DNA of 6,857 nt from Verrucomicrobiota bacterium. Its GTDB lineage: Bacteria > Verrucomicrobiota > Verrucomicrobiia > Chthoniobacterales > UBA10450. The stretch's first letter is position 1; each line of letters starts with the position of its first letter. Below the pieces are notes generated by a model. It searched no databases. It saw only the letters and a list, made by a program, of their open reading frames with translations, and was not told the origin of the DNA. The translations under genes were made by a program, and so were the position numbers. The stretch covers positions 1-6,857 of the forward strand of contig QHOJ01000020.1 of NCBI GenBank assembly GCA_003218735.1, in the 5' to 3' direction. Shown one piece after another: positions 6,774 to 6,857 of the stretch.

Positions 6774-6857
6774 TTACCGCGCGACAGCGGGTGGCGGAGC
6801 AGTCTCCACTATGACCGGAACGATGGGGGATCGCGTAATTGGTTTAAGTGTCAGTTT
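6774..6857 (-). CDS. 3' end of an unidentified gene running off the right edge
   Basis: The minus strand is open from the window edge for 27 codons to a TAA at 6774-6776. The peptide contains KLTLKPITRSPIVPVIVETA followed by a Pro/Ala-rich end (PPPAVAR). Third-position use is compatible with coding. It has the same direction as the SulP gene and its stop lies 81 nt before the SulP start, so it is probably the preceding gene of the same cluster. Too little is present to name a family. Confidence 0.42.
   Translation of the reverse strand, partial: KLTLKPITRSPIVPVIVETAPPPAVAR

Overview
This window looks like a bacterial chromosome fragment of moderately high GC content from a Gram-negative (diderm) organism. 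One protein has a signal peptide and an amphipathic beta-strand pattern ending in phenylalanine, which points to an outer membrane. Most genes start without a recognisable Shine-Dalgarno sequence. That, and the general look of the hypothetical proteins, reminds me of soil Verrucomicrobiota and relatives, but this placement is an impression from memory and weak.

Layout. Positions 1-550 are mostly degraded. On the minus strand lie remnants of a DUF502-like gene in two frames (about 95-366), and on the plus strand a possible gene end runs off the left edge. A short uncharacterised plus-strand gene follows (560-892). It converges on a minus-strand pair (950-2037): a three-segment membrane protein of a widespread uncharacterised family, followed by a small soluble hypothetical protein. 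A hairpin sits between the converging stops.

The rest (2167-6857) is one tightly packed minus-strand cluster that reads right to left. It runs from the end of an unidentified gene at the right edge, through a very short overlapping frame, to a SulP anion transporter with a STAS domain, a CAX-type Ca2+/H+ antiporter, a small K+ channel with a TIGYGD filter, a VIT1/CCC1-like membrane protein and a secreted outer-membrane beta-barrel protein. From SulP onward the gaps between genes are only 5 to 19 nt, so the cluster is very probably one operon.

How the genes may work together (inference): four inner-membrane transport proteins for different ions (an anion, Ca2+, K+ and perhaps Fe2+/Mn2+) plus one outer-membrane barrel suggest an ion-homeostasis or stress module spanning both membranes. 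The barrel gene alone has a perfect AGGAGG site, so it may be made in larger amounts than its partners. The most unusual single feature is the changed second signature of the antiporter: GGAAEM where the family normally has GNAAEH.
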